A stretch of DNA of 64,000 bases, from contig CP087972.1 in assembly GCA_024426085.1 (NCBI GenBank), forward strand, positions 124,001-188,000, written 5' to 3'. Under the pieces are notes generated by a model. It searched no databases. It was not told the origin of the DNA and saw nothing but the letters and a program-made list of their open reading frames with translations. The translations under genes and the position numbers were made by a program. Source of the DNA: Rhizobium sp. RCAM05350. GTDB lineage: Bacteria; Pseudomonadota; Alphaproteobacteria; Rhizobiales; Rhizobiaceae. This document shows positions 10,600 through 21,139 of the stretch, piece after piece (positions within the stretch are counted from its first letter, which is position 1; each line of letters begins with the position of its first letter).

Positions 10600-11989
10600 A
10601 TGAGCACTATTGCCCAGGATCATCTTGACCAAAGCCGGCCTCTTGAGCGGATCCTGGCACCCATGGATCTTGTGCAACGTCCGGTGCACTCCACAACGGC
10701 TGTGTCGTTGGGATCATCGATTGACCGTGTCGTCATCATTGATGACTATTCGATGGCAAGGGGGGCGCAACGGCTCTGGCTGTCTTGTCTGCTAAACTGT
10801 TTCGTCGCTTCGATATTCCGGTAAGCTACATTTGCGGCGATGACGGTGCCAATACTGAGCTTGCCGAATTGGACGTTGCCATCGTCCCTCTCAATAACCA
10901 CGACCTCATCAACGCAGATCCGGCGAAAGCGATTGTTACTGGCATTCACAATGCAGCGGCGGTGGAGATGATCACTGCGTGGATCAGGCGCAACGACACA
11001 CCCAACACAGCGTACCATGTCCATGGTTGGTCAAAGATACTATCCCCCGCAATCTTCAAGGCGCTGGTCCCCGTTGCCAGTCGATGTGTAATCCACGCAC
11101 ACGATTTCTTTACGGCGTGCCCGAATGGCGCCTTCTTTGATTATCAGGCGCAAGAAGTGTGTATGCGGCGCCCGCTTGGGGCAAGCTGTATCGCAACAGC
11201 CTGCGACAAGAGAAATTATTCGCACAAACTGTGGCGCGTCGCACGTGGCTATAATCTCGTCCGTCTTCTGAAAAACCATGCGGATTTCGGCAGGATAATA
11301 CTGCTCCACGAAAAGATGGCGGGCTTCTTCCTGCGTGCCGGCTACGAGCCAGACCGGCTGGTCACCATTCGCAATCCAGCCGCAGCCTTCACGCGAACGG
11401 ATCGAGGCTGAGGTGAACAATGAGTTTGTGTTCATCGGGCGGCTGGATGAAGAGAAGGGGATCGAAGACGCGGTGAAGGCAACGCGGCGGGCCGGCGCGA
11501 GATTGTGCGTCATCGGAGACGGTCCCTTGATGGAGCGCATTTCAACCGCTGGAGATCACGTCCGGACCGTCGGTTGGCAGTCTCATGCGGAAATCGGCCA
11601 GACCATTCGAAGAGCACGAGCACTGATTATGCCGTCTCGCTATCCAGAACCTTTCGGTCTCGTGGCCATTGAAGCTGCAGGGAAGCGGTCTTCCGGTCAT
11701 CCTGTCGGAAAGCGCTTTCCTTGCCGATGAGATGGTCGGCCTTGGTTTTGCTGTTTCCTGTAACATGACCGACGAGCGCGCATTTGCAGACGCTCTGGTC
11801 TCATTCTCCTCCTTGCCGAAAGAACATGTTCGCCGGATGAGTGAATCTGCGTTCAAATCGTCGCGACAGCTCGCATCAACCCCTGACGAATGGCGCGACG
11901 CTCTTATCGGCGAGTACCGTCGCCTCATTTCGAAAAACACGCCGCCCGAGCTATCTGGCTCGGGGACGATAAAAGGAGCGTTCAGTTGA
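10600..11989 (+). CDS. Glycosyltransferase family 4 (frameshifted, first of two)
   Basis: GT-B enzyme using a nucleotide sugar. The ATG at 10600 follows GAGG. The opening VVIIDDYSMARGGA is the glycine-rich start of the acceptor domain. Later come AYHVHGWSKILSPAIFKAL and HAHDFFTACPNGAFFDY. The donor domain shows FVFIGRLDEEKGIEDAVKA, LCVIGDGPL and MPSRYPEPFGLVAIEA, the EPFGLVxxEA motif that binds the donor phosphate. Indels lie near 10770, 11390 and 11685. The 3' end overlaps the next GT4 gene as TTGA, with a GGAG ribosome site inside this gene. It probably builds the repeat unit together with its neighbour. Confidence 0.85.
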
Positions 11990-13229
11990 CCCTTGAAATA
12001 ACGCCCACCCTTCCTGAGGCTATTGCATTTCTAGCCGATGTGCAGATTGTTCCTCGAAGCCGCAGTGTAATTCCGGGCGCTCGAAGCGATTCCAAGCCGC
12101 TTCGCGTCACGATCGTGCATTATTGGCTGGTATCGATGCGGGGCGGCGAGAAAGTCGTCGAGGAACTTTGCCGCATGTACCCTCAAGCAGACATCTTCAC
12201 GCTTGTCTGCGACATGGATCGCATCAGTGATTTTTTGAAGACACGGAGAATTTATACGTCTTTTCTTCAAAAAATTCCCGGAGCAAAGCGGCACTACACA
12301 AAGATGCTGCCTTTAATGCCATTCGCACTGGAGCAATTCGACCTACAGGGTTACGATCTCGTTCTTTCGAGTGAATCTGGGCCTGCGAAAGGCATCATTA
12401 CGCGGGCCGACGCTCTCCATATATGCTATTGTCATTCGCCGATGCGCTACATCTGGGACCAGTTCCATGTCTACCGGGACGGACTTCCTTGGATTGGCAG
12501 GGCTCTTATGTCGTTGACCGCGCCGATGTTGCGCGGTGGGACGTGACGACAGCGGCGAGGGTCGACGCATTTGTTGCGAACTCCGACTATGTCGCAAGCC
12601 GCATCCGTCGGTTCTATCATCGGGACGCAACGGTGATACATCCACCCGTTGCAATCGACGACTTCGCAGTTGGCAAGGGACGTGGCGATTTCTACCTTTA
12701 TGCCGGACAACTGACCGCCTATAAGCGACCGGATATTGCCGTTAGCGCCTGCACTGAAGCTGGGCGAAAACTTGTGGTGATCGGCGAGGGCGAGCAGACG
12801 GCTTATCTTAAGTCGATTGCCGGCCCCTCGGTGCAGTTCCTCGGCCATCAACCCTTTTCTGTTCTACGCGACCATCTATCGCGGTGTAGAGCGTTGCTGT
12901 TTCCAGGCACGGAGGATTTCGGCATCCTTCCAGTTGAAGCGATGGCCTCCGGGCGTCCAGTACTGGCCTTCGACGCAGGCGGCGCCTGGGAAACCGTTTC
13001 TTCGCCCGATGTTGGGCTCCGCTTCTCACAGCAGAACAAGGAAGGTCTCTTGGAAACAATAATGGCCTTCGAAGAGATGGAAGATGATATCGATCCCGAG
13101 GCGATCCGCCTACATGCGATGAAGTTTTCCTCCACCATTTTCCACGATCGACTGACAGCGCTCATCGACCAGCAATTGACCCGGAATCGCGCTCAATCAC
13201 ACCAGGCAGGCATTCGGCGGTCGCATTGA
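11986..13229 (+). CDS. Glycosyltransferase family 4 (second, WbaZ-like)
   Basis: GT-B glycosyltransferase of about 414 residues. I use the TTG at 11986: it forms a TTGA overlap with the previous stop and has GGAG at 11974. Motifs are VTIVHYWLVSMRGGEKVVEELCRMYP (GGEKV typical of WbaZ/mannosyltransferase-like GT4), ICYCHSPMRYIWDQFHVY, FVANSDYVASRIRRFY and YAGQLTAYKRPDIAV. The donor signature is FPGTEDFGILPVEAMASG. A single indel near 12535 splits the two domains. The opening 40 residues are weakly conserved. Position suggests it acts after the upstream GT4 in building the repeat unit; the sugar is not deducible. Confidence 0.87.
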
Positions 13230-13458
13230 GAGAGCAGGATGAAGCATAGGTTGACGAAGGACGGTAGCCAGAGGGACTACGGGGGAATCGTCTTCCGTGA
13301 AGCCAGGTGGCCGTGAGGTTTGCCTGTTCGCCACAGCGAATATACGCGAGGCATGTGCGGCTTGACGAGCGGCGAGCAGCAAAACCTCAACGGTGGAGTG
13401 GGCTTCGCGGCATCCGGGCCGTGCGACGTGTCCACGCCCCAGGTCGGTAAGGATGAGC

Positions 13459-14938
13459 ATGTCAAGCATATCGCAACGAACTGCCACAGCGAGCATCTGG
13501 ACAATCGGGGGTAAATTCCTGGCACGATTGCTTGATTTTGTAAGCCTGTTGATACTGGCAAGACTGTTAAGCCCGGCAGATTTTGGTCTTGTTGCGATTG
13601 CGACCTCGGTCCTTGTGATCGTCGAGACGTTGCTGGATCTACCGTTGACGCAAGCGTTGATACGGCAGTCATCACCGTCGGATGACATGTTCGGAACCGC
13701 GTTCACATTGAGTGTGCTTCGTGGTGCGGCAATCAGCCTGGTGATGATTATCATCGCTTGGCCGTTGACGTTCATCTATGAGGATCATCGGCTTTTCCCC
13801 CTTGTAGTCGTTCTCTCCATAGCTCCACAGATGCGCAGTCTGAGCAGCCCGCGTATGGTTCTCTTTATGCAAAGGTTTGATTTCAAGCGTGAGTTTGCTT
13901 TGGACATCATCACCAAAGGATCGACACTGGTTTTTGGAGCAGGCGCAGCGATTGCAACTGGAAGTTATTGGGGGCTCATGATTGGAGTGGTCTCCGGCCC
14001 AGTTGTCGCGGCCGTCATATCTTACGTTTTTGCCCCCATGCGACCGACCCTGACACTTGCCGAGTGGAAGCATTTTCAAGACATGATCGGCTGGAACAGC
14101 GTCGCGCAGGTGTTGAATTCGATCAATTGGCAGTTGGATCGTCTTCTGCTGCCGCGCTTTTCCGGCCTGTCGACGTTTGGTGCGTTCAGCGTGGCGGATA
14201 ATCTTGCTGGTATTCCACACCAGACATTTGTCGGGCCGCTGATGCGCCCCTTGATGGCCGCTTTCTCCAGCCTGGACGATCACCGTAAGCTCGTCGCTGC
14301 GTATCTCAAGGCGACGACCGCGATCACGCTGGTTGCCGCCCCGGTCCTTCTCATCCTGGCCCTGCTGGCAGAACCCGCCCTGCGCATTGCCGTCGGTCAA
14401 AAATGGGCATTCGCCGCTCCAATCCTGCAGTGGCTGTGTATCGTAAGTTTGATCGGCCTTCCGGCGACAATAATGCCGCCATTGGCGATGGTCCTGGACA
14501 AAACGCTTTGGTCGCCTTTCGCATGCTCGTCGAGTTTGTCGTCAGGATTCCGGTAACAATCGTGGCGATCGCCTATTTCCAGGTTGCGGGAGCACTTGCA
14601 GCACGCATTATCGCGGTGTTGGTGGCATATGCGGCATCGATGGTGATTACCCGACAACTGATCGGTGCGCCATTCAGCGATCAGCTCAATGCCTTTTTAG
14701 GCCCTTGATGTCCTGCGTTCCGATGGTGGCATTCCTCCTATACGTCCAGCCGACGCTTGTCGCGATGCCAATTGGCATCAACCTCGCCGCTAGTTTGGTG
14801 GCCTGCGGCGGCTCGGCACTGGCGATCTTCTGGCTGGTGGCGATCTTGCTTTGGCAAGTTGCCGGAAAACCCGATGGGCTGGAAAAGATCATTTTGATGA
14901 AGATCTCGCCGCGAAGACGCAGGGCTCTAACCCTCTGA
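13459..14938 (+). CDS. Oligosaccharide flippase, Wzx/MOP superfamily
   Basis: Inner-membrane flippase moving lipid-linked repeat units to the periplasm. The start is uncertain between ATG 13453 and ATG 13459; the latter has AAGGA five bases upstream. The N-terminus ATASIWTIGGKFLARLLDFVSLLILARLLSPADFGLVAIA is the PF01943/PF13440-type opening. About 12 hydrophobic segments follow, with QLDRLLLPRFSGLSTFGAFSVADNLA in the middle. Indels near 14520 and 14700 divide the last four helices. Joined length is about 490 residues, normal for the family. It pairs logically with the Wzy-like polymerase on the other arm. Confidence 0.87.
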
Positions 14939-14985
14939 TTGAACACGGTGAGCAAGCCATGTTTTTGAATTTCCGGAGAAACAAA

Positions 14986-15812
14986 ATGCGATACAAGAGG
15001 ATTGCACAGGGGACGGCGCTTTTGGCGATGATTGTTCTGGTCGGATCACAGACAGGATCGGGTGCCGCGGAGAAGACACTCGATCTCCAACAGTTCGACT
15101 TGACCTTCGAGGAAAATTTCGATCATTTGGATGTTTCAGCCTGGGGAGAAAATGGGTCGCGCTGGATCGCCCACACACCCTGGAATGGAGATTTTGGCGA
15201 CGCACGTTTCAGCGACCCCATCGACGGCTTTCCCTTCACCACCAAGGACGGTATACTAAGTATCGAAGCGCAAGGGACCCGATAGCACCTGGCGCTCAGG
15301 CCTTCTTGCCTCGACGAACGCCAAAGGCCAAGGATCTGCACAACAATTCGGATATTTTGAAGCCCGGATGAAGCTGCCGCCAGGAAAGGGCGTCTGGCCG
15401 GCATTCTGGCTGATCAGGGGTCGATCGATCAAAATACACGGCAGAAATAGACGTGATGGAATATTACGGCCGTGCACCCTACGAGTTTTCTATGGGGTAT
15501 CATATTTGGCGTCAGGGCCAAGGCGGCGCGAATAGCACGGGTGGCAACTGGACGAAGGTTGACGACGGCAGCCTCAACAATGCGTACCACAGCTATGGGG
15601 TAGAGATTCTGCCGCAGAAAACGACCTTCTATCTCGATCGCAAGCCCATATGGAATTTTGATACGCCATCCGAGTTTCACATGCCATTTTATCCTTTGGT
15701 CAATCTTGCGCTCGGCGCGGGCTGGCCGATCGATGAAACCCCGAACCCCTCGGTCCTGCTTGTTGATTATATTCACGTCTACCAGCGGAAGACGGCTGCG
15801 CCGGCAAACTGA
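14986..15812 (+). CDS. Secreted GH16 endo-beta-glucanase, ExoK-like (frameshifted)
   Basis: Glycanase likely trimming the exopolysaccharide. The ATG at 14986 has GGAG upstream and starts a signal peptide (MRYKRIAQGTALLAMIVLVG). The mature part opens with LTFEENFDHLD, the GH16 entry strand. FGYFEARMKLPPGKGVWPAFWLI and the catalytic AEIDVMEYYG follow: ExDxxE, with Glu nucleophile and Glu acid/base. YHSYGVEILPQKTTFYLD and LALGAGWP complete the fold. Indels sit near 15283 and 15417. About 275 residues, near ExoK's length. It is the last gene of the polysaccharide locus, 47 bases after the flippase gene. The exact linkage cut is not known. Confidence 0.88.
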
Positions 15813-15833
15813 AGTGGAGAGCGCCCCCTGAGG

Positions 15834-15943
15834 GCGGACAGTGATCAGGCTGCTGTTTTGCCAGTCTGCGGGATGTGTTGATCCTCGAACTGTTGCGGGC
15901 TCAGATAGTCGAGCGCTGAATGAAGTCTGCGTGTGTTGTAAAC
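15834..15943 (-). mobile_element. IS3-family remnant (C-terminal end of OrfB)
   Basis: On the minus strand the frame ending at 15845 closes with YNTRRLHSALDYLSPQQFED, the end of an IS3-type integrase-like transposase, with the final catalytic Glu region already missing. About 33 residues remain. The bases beyond the stop (ggcggacagtgatcaggc on the plus strand) resemble the terminal part of such elements. Upstream of about 15943 the match stops abruptly, so this is a scar, not a mobile unit. It lies just beyond the GH16 gene and next to the IS5 element. Confidence 0.75.
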
Positions 15944-16085
15944 TGGAATGAGCCATAGCATCGCGAGCATCTTGTATTTTAGATAATGCTTTTGTACCAT
16001 GCCGGGACAATGAAGTGAGGGCGCGGCTAACTCTAGCATCGGAAAGTCTGTGTGCTCCCATAAGGGACACTCAGCGAGGGAGGCT

Positions 16086-16157
16086 ATGGTGAAAGCGACT
16101 TTCACAGGGGCGATCGTCCTGGCTTTGGTCTTTTCGGCCGTGTTGCAGGGATCGTAA
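16086..16157 (+). pseudogene. Signal-peptide start of a secreted protein, cut by the IS5 element
   Basis: An ATG at 16086 preceded by GAGGGAGG, a strong ribosome site, opens a 23-codon frame reading MVKATFTGAIVLALVF and then SAVLQGS. This is a textbook signal-peptide start. The frame runs into the left inverted repeat of the IS at 16141 and stops at 16157. The rest of the gene is not found on the far side of the element, where the leftward ATPase gene begins, so a deletion went with or followed the insertion. The product is unknown. Confidence 0.5.
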
Positions 16158-17227
16158 TTTGAGCGGAGAGCGCCCTACCGGTGACCTTGCTCATGCCACG
16201 CGTTCGAGCTCGGCAGGGCCGAGCCTGTTCATTCGGTTCAAGATACTGACACCTATGGCGGCCTCGGTTCGTTGGTTGGCAAGGGTCCTCGCCTTTAGTT
16301 TCGGCCCGATGACGGTCTTTCAGCGACCCATCTGGGCCTCGATCCGAGAGCGCTGATTGTCGCCACTGGATTTTTGCCAACCCATTCTGCCGTGGGTTGC
16401 GATCACGTCGATATGACGGTCCCGCGGGGTCAGGTTATGCGCCGCGTTGACGCTCGGGACGGCGTTCTTCGGCGGCGGGATGATGATCACCACCTGGTCA
16501 CCAAACCGCGCTTCGACAAGATCACTAACGGGTACCCCGTCATAGGCGCCGTTGGCAATGAACAGGGCGACGGGCGCGTCGATCTGGCCCAGAAGTTCCG
16601 GGAGTGCTGTGGTGTCGCCGATGCTTTCCAGCGTCAGATCGGCACAGAGGATCTCACCGCTGAGAAGGTCGAGCCCAAGCTGAAGCTTGCGCCAGGAGCG
16701 GCGCGTTCCTCTGGTCTCGTGCTTCTCTTCGAGCCATTCACCCCGCGCCAAAGACTTTCAGTCCTGTGCTGTCCACCACCAGATGCACAGGCTCATCAGT
16801 AGGCGGGCGCTTCCTGATGCCCGTCTTCAAGACCGCGCCTCGCCGAGACAAGGTCGAGAAACACGGTGCCGAAATGGAACCGCCAGTCAGCTGCGCGATA
16901 GAGCGCACAAAACCCTGCGTCTGTCGCAGCGGCAGGCCGAATACAAGCCGCAGGGCCAGGCACATTTCGATCGCAATATCCGAATATCGCGCCTGGTCGC
17001 CCCGCGTCAGGCGGCGTGGCGCTGACCAAAAATCGGCCACGCCGTCCTCAAGCCAGATCGTCAGATCTCCACGACGGCGAAGGGCTTCATTGTATTCCGT
17101 CCAGTTCGTCACCCGGTGCCGCTGCCTCGGGAGCATAGGGCGGCGGGCGTCATTGAACTTGTGCGGCATTCAGGCAATCCTGTCCGCCAGGTGAAACTTT
17201 ATACCCGGCAAAGCCAGATCCCTGCAA
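16141..17227. mobile_element. IS5-family insertion sequence
   Basis: The element is bounded by a 13-bp perfect inverted repeat: TGTTGCAGGGATC at 16141-16153 and GATCCCTGCAACA at 17215-17227. It is about 1.09 kb long and encodes one leftward transposase. The left end cuts a signal-peptide gene. The right end supplies the last nine codons and stop of the ABC ATPase gene, which reads through the repeat as VAGIWLCRV. I could not identify a clear short target duplication. Confidence 0.8.
16191..17169 (-). pseudogene. IS5-family transposase (frameshifted, mutated DDE site)
   Basis: DDE transposase of the rhizobial IS5 type. It starts MPHKFNDARRPMLPRQRHRV and contains TNWTEYNEALRRRGDLTIWL, VFGLPLRQTQGFVRS, and LVVDSTGLKVFG with the first catalytic Asp. 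GEWLEEKHETRGTRRSWRKL then leads to FIANGAYDG, where the family has IADGAYDG, so the second Asp is Asn (one G-to-A change). The Glu region RSRIEAQMGR is present. Indels near 16740 and 16325 break the frame; the last frame ends PAELERVA. The Asp-to-Asn change implies loss of activity even if the indels are errors. Confidence 0.85.
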
Positions 17228-18305
17228 CAACGTCAGTCAGCCGCAGTCCGGCGGCGTCGAAGAAACGGAGGTCGTCTGCCTGCCACCGGAAATGGAGAAT
17301 GTCGCCTGCCTGAACCGGCACGGGAGAACGATATTCGGCCGTCACAGCTTGGCCGTCCTCAAGCTGACAATAGAGAAATTGCGTGCCTCCCAGGTACTCA
17401 TAGAAATCCACCTTGGCGCGCAGCGTCCCTTCGTCGTCTACGACAACATTCATGTGCTCGGGGCGGACGCCGAGGGTCAGTTTGTCACCCGGCGCCATTA
17501 GCTTGTCGTCCATTCGCGTCGCGATCCGGCTTTTGCCGATCCGGATCGATCCGTCGCCGACCCATTCCGCATTCAACAGGTTCATCCGCGGCGAGCCGAT
17601 GAAGCCGGCGACGAATGTGTTGGCCGGGTTTTCGTAAATTTCGCGCGGACTGCCGGTCTGCTCGACCCGGCCGTCGCGAAGGACGACGATCATGTCGGCG
17701 AGCGTCATCGCCTCGGTCTGATCGTGGGTGACGTAGATCATCGTATTGCCAAGCTCGCGGTGAAGCCTGGCGATCTCGATGCGCATCGAGACGCGCAGTT
17801 CCGCGTCCAGATTGGAGAGCGGCTCGTCGAACAGAAACACATCCGGCTTGCGCACGATCGCCCGGCCGATCGCCACGCGCTGGCGCTGGCCGCCGGAAAG
17901 CTGGCCGGGGCGTCGTTCGAGCAACGGATCGATCTTCAGGATCGCCGAGGCCGCCTTGACTCGGCGCTCGATCTCGGCCGGGTCGGTGTGCGCCATTTTC
18001 AACCCGAAGGCCAGGTTTTCGCGCACGCTCATATGCGGGTAGAGCGCGTAGGACTGGAAGACCATGGCAATGCCCCGGTCGGAGGGATCGAGATCGGTGA
18101 CGTTGCGTCCCTTGATTTCGATCTCGCCGTCGGTGACTTCCTCCAGCCCCGCGATCATCCGCAGCAGCGTCGATTTTCCACAGCCGGACGGGCCGACGAA
18201 GACAACGAAGGACCCTTCCGCAATCGTCAGGTCGATGCCGTGAATGACTTCCAGACTGCCGAAGCTCTTGCGAATGTCGGTCAGCACCACGCCGGTATCG
18301 GACAT
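17199..18305 (-). CDS. Sugar ABC transporter ATP-binding protein, UgpC/MalK type
   Basis: Energises the GH127-linked sugar importer. The start at 18305 (MSDTGVVLTDIRKSFG) fits family N-termini; a GTG at 18317, overlapping the GH127 stop, is an alternative. Walker A is GPSGCGKST (residues about 39-47), the Q-loop lies in VFQSYALYPHM, the signature is LSGGQRQRVAIGRA, Walker B is VFLFDEPLSNLD and the switch His is in YVTHDQ. A C-terminal TOBE domain ends FFDAAGLRLTD. The last nine residues come from the IS5 end. Last gene of the leftward lacI operon. Confidence 0.93.
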   Translation of the reverse strand: MSDTGVVLTDIRKSFGSLEVIHGIDLTIAEGSFVVFVGPSGCGKSTLLRMIAGLEEVTDGEIEIKGRNVTDLDPSDRGIAMVFQSYALYPHMSVRENLAFGLKMAHTDPAEIERRVKAASAILKIDPLLERRPGQLSGGQRQRVAIGRAIVRKPDVFLFDEPLSNLDAELRVSMRIEIARLHRELGNTMIYVTHDQTEAMTLADMIVVLRDGRVEQTGSPREIYENPANTFVAGFIGSPRMNLLNAEWVGDGSIRIGKSRIATRMDDKLMAPGDKLTLGVRPEHMNVVVDDEGTLRAKVDFYEYLGGTQFLYCQLEDGQAVTAEYRSPVPVQAGDILHFRWQADDLRFFDAAGLRLTDVVAGIWLCRV

Positions 18306-18309
18306 ATTT

Positions 18310-20239
18310 TTATTCACCGTTCAGCTCACCCGCTCTGACCCAGACAAGCATTTCGCCCGGCGTCCGGTTATCCCAGAAAGGATACGGCACGAACCGCGCC
18401 GTTGTCTTCCTGGTCTTCGGCGGCGAGGTTCGGTAAAGCGTGGCTCCCCAGTCGGCTTCGTCGCGTGTGACCGGCAGATCGAGGCGCCACGGCGCCGCGC
18501 AATTCCGGAAGTTCCGCAGTCTTGGCATCGGAGAGATTGCCAGCCAACTCGATGCCGTTAAGGCCATCGCCATTGTCGGTCGCCTCGACGCAGTAGACCA
18601 GAGGCCCGCGCATCAGGGCCGCGCGCCCCTGCATCCTGCCGCACCAGCGGATTGGCAAAGAGTGCGCGTGGTGCCAAGGGAATATCGAGATCGATATGGT
18701 CTCCGCTCGTCCAGTCGCGCTCGATACGAGCATAACCGTCGATCGTCACCGATGCGAGATCGATCGCCTGGCCGTTGACCTTCAATGTGGAACCATCGGC
18801 CCATTCCGGGATACGCAACGAGATCGCAAAACGCGCCGCCGTGTCCGCCGTCACGTCGAAACGGATTGCGCCATCCCAGGGATAGCGGGTCTTCTGGGTC
18901 AGCTCGATCTTCGCGCTTCCGATGTCAAACCGTGCGGTGCTTTCACCGTAGAGATGCACGGCGATTTCATCCTCGGACACGGCGTACATGTAGGAGCCGA
19001 TCGATGCGAGAAGGCGTGCAATGTTGGGCGGGCAGCAGGGGCAATGGTGCCAGACCCAGCGGCGATGCTTGCCGCCGCTTTCCAGAGGGTTCTCGTAGAA
19101 GAACGTCTTGCCATCGAGCGACAGGCCGGACATGGCGCCATTGTAGAGCGCCTGTTCCATGATGTCGGCATAGCGTCGGTTGGGGCCGCGCCCGAGCATG
19201 CGGTTGGCCCAGAAGACAAGACCGACCGAAGCGCAGGTCTCGGCATAGGCGCTTTCGTTCGGTAGGTCGTAATAGTCGGTGAAGCCTTCGTTGGCTGCGG
19301 CCGGGCCGATGCCGCCGGTTACATACATCTGCTTGGTCGTCAGGTCGTCCCAAAGGGTTTCCGAGCGCCGCGGTCAGGCTGTCGTCGTTATACTCGGTGG
19401 CGATGTCGGCCATGCCCGCATAGAGATACATGGCGCACTGCGTGGCCGACAACCTTCTTCTGGTCACGGACCGGTTGATGCGACTGGCTATATTCATAGG
19501 TTTTCTGGATGAAATTGGCGGGGTCGCGGCCGTCGTGGATCGTTTCCTCGGTGAAATAGTGCGGTTCTGCGCCGCGCTCATCGACGAAGAATTTGGAAAG
19601 ATCGAGATACTTTTTCTGGCCCGTCACGCGCGCCAGCTTCACCAGCGCCAGTTCCACCTCCTCGTGGCCGCAATAGCCGCGTTTCTGTCCTTCGCCATGA
19701 CCGAAGACCTTGATCAGGTAGTCGGCATAGCGGCACATGATGTCGAGCAGCTTGCGCTTGCCGGTTGCCTGATAGTAAGCGACGGCACCCTCGATCAGAT
19801 GGCCGGCGCAATAGAGCTCGTGATGGTCGCGCAGATTGGTCCAGCGGCGGCCGGGTTGGACGCGCTGGAACCAGGCGTTCAGGTAGCCATCCTCGTCCTG
19901 CATCTTCTCGTACATGTCGATGATCTCGTCGACGCGGGCTTCGAGCTTCGGATTTGCCCGGCGATAGAGCGAGTAGGCCACCGTCTCGATCGACTTGCCG
20001 AGATCCGAGTCCCAGAACATCTGCGTGGTTCCGCCCCAAGGCTGGATCGGGATGACGATGCCGGGGCTTGGCTGGCTGGTATCGATGGCATCAAGCATGC
20101 CGGCCTCGACGCAGCGGTCGAGCAGCGTTTCGGCTGTGGTGTCGCAGATCGCGTCCTGGCGGTCACCGAACAGGCCGTGGATATCGACGCTGGGCACGGA
20201 CAGGGGGCGGAACTGGCGGTCTCTTTTCATGGTGTTCAT
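18310..20239 (-). CDS. GH127 beta-L-arabinofuranosidase (frameshifted)
   Basis: Cytoplasmic hydrolase releasing L-arabinofuranose from beta-linked arabinosides, about 640 residues once joined. It opens FRPLSVPSVDIHGLFGDRQD. Domain signatures are GYLNAWF, HELYCAGHLIEGAVAYY and MYVTGGIGP. AETCASVGLVFW holds the Glu and Cys of the zinc site, and HHCPCCPPNIARLLAS carries the paired Cys, of which the first is the nucleophile in characterised GH127 enzymes. Indels lie near 19430, 19345, 18640 and 18490. Its 3' end abuts the ATPase gene. It lies in an operon with a sugar importer and LacI regulator, so the imported ligand is probably a short arabinoside. Confidence 0.9.
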
Positions 20240-20260
20240 GGATTCATCCGTTTCTTGAGA

Positions 20261-21139
20261 TCATTTCACCGCGCCGGCCATCAGCCCGCGCATGTAATAG
20301 CGTTGCAACAGCAGGAAGACGATCAAACAGGGGACCGTCATGACGGCGACGCCGGCCTGCACCGCGCCCCAGTTGACCGCGCCGAGACGCCCGGCACGCA
20401 CCGCCATCATCAGGACGGGCAGCGTGTATTTCTCGTTGCTGGACAGCAGGATCAGGGCGGCCAGAAACTCGTTCCAGGCGTTGAGGAAGGCGAAGATCGC
20501 GACCGTCGCGACACCGGGCAGGACCAGCGGCAGAAGCACGCGGACAAGCAGTTTCAGGTCGCGTGCGCCGTCGATGCGCGCGGCTTCCTCGATCTCCTTC
20601 GGCACGGCATCAAAGGCGTTGCGCATCATGAAGATCGAAAAGGGCAGTTGCAGCGTCACATAGACCAGCGTCAGCCCGAGCAGCGAATTGTTCAAGCCCA
20701 GCTTGGCGAGGATGATGAACAGCGGCGTCAGGATCGACTGGAACGGGATCATCAGCGTGGCGATGATCAGCACGAACAGCACGTTCTTCAGCGGGAACCG
20801 GTAGCGGGAGAAGCCATATCCGGCGAGCAGGCTGACCGCGACGGTCAGCACAACGGTCGCGACCGAGACGAGCAGAGAATTGATCGTGTGCTGCCAGATA
20901 CCGGCGCCGAACGTGTCGAGCGACAGGTAGGAATCGATGCTGATCCCGTTTGTCGGCCAAGGCGGCAGTGGCGCCAGGCGTGCTTCCGTCCCGTGGCGGA
21001 ACGAGGCCAGGAAGGTGATGACGAAGGGGGCCAGGAAGAACAGGCAGATAGCGATGCCAGTCGCATGATAGGCACTGTCGGCCCTAAAGGATTTGCAGGC
21101 GCGGCGTTGCTTCGAAAGGCTCGTTTTGGAAGGTGTCAT
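20261..21139 (-). CDS. Sugar ABC transporter permease, MalG type
   Basis: Inner-membrane permease of about 292 residues. The ATG at 21139 follows GGGGAGGAACGGCC and overlaps the MalF-type stop as ATGA; an upstream in-frame start lacks a ribosome site. Six hydrophobic segments are visible, the first at AICLFFLAPFVITFLAS. The ATPase-coupling loop is EEAARIDGARDLKLLVRVLLPLVLPG (EAA motif with conserved Gly). It ends MRGLMAGAVK, normal for MalG-type partners. GH127 starts 21 bases downstream. Translational coupling to the MalF partner fits a fixed 1:1 ratio. Confidence 0.93.
   Translation of the reverse strand: MTPSKTSLSKQRRACKSFRADSAYHATGIAICLFFLAPFVITFLASFRHGTEARLAPLPPWPTNGISIDSYLSLDTFGAGIWQHTINSLLVSVATVVLTVAVSLLAGYGFSRYRFPLKNVLFVLIIATLMIPFQSILTPLFIILAKLGLNNSLLGLTLVYVTLQLPFSIFMMRNAFDAVPKEIEEAARIDGARDLKLLVRVLLPLVLPGVATVAIFAFLNAWNEFLAALILLSSNEKYTLPVLMMAVRAGRLGAVNWGAVQAGVAVMTVPCLIVFLLLQRYYMRGLMAGAVK

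Noticed and set aside
15816..16175. Direct repeat GGAGAGCGCCC at 15816 and 16165
   Set aside because: It first looked like a target duplication around the IS3 scrap, but the second copy lies inside the IS5 element, so it cannot be one. Probably chance.
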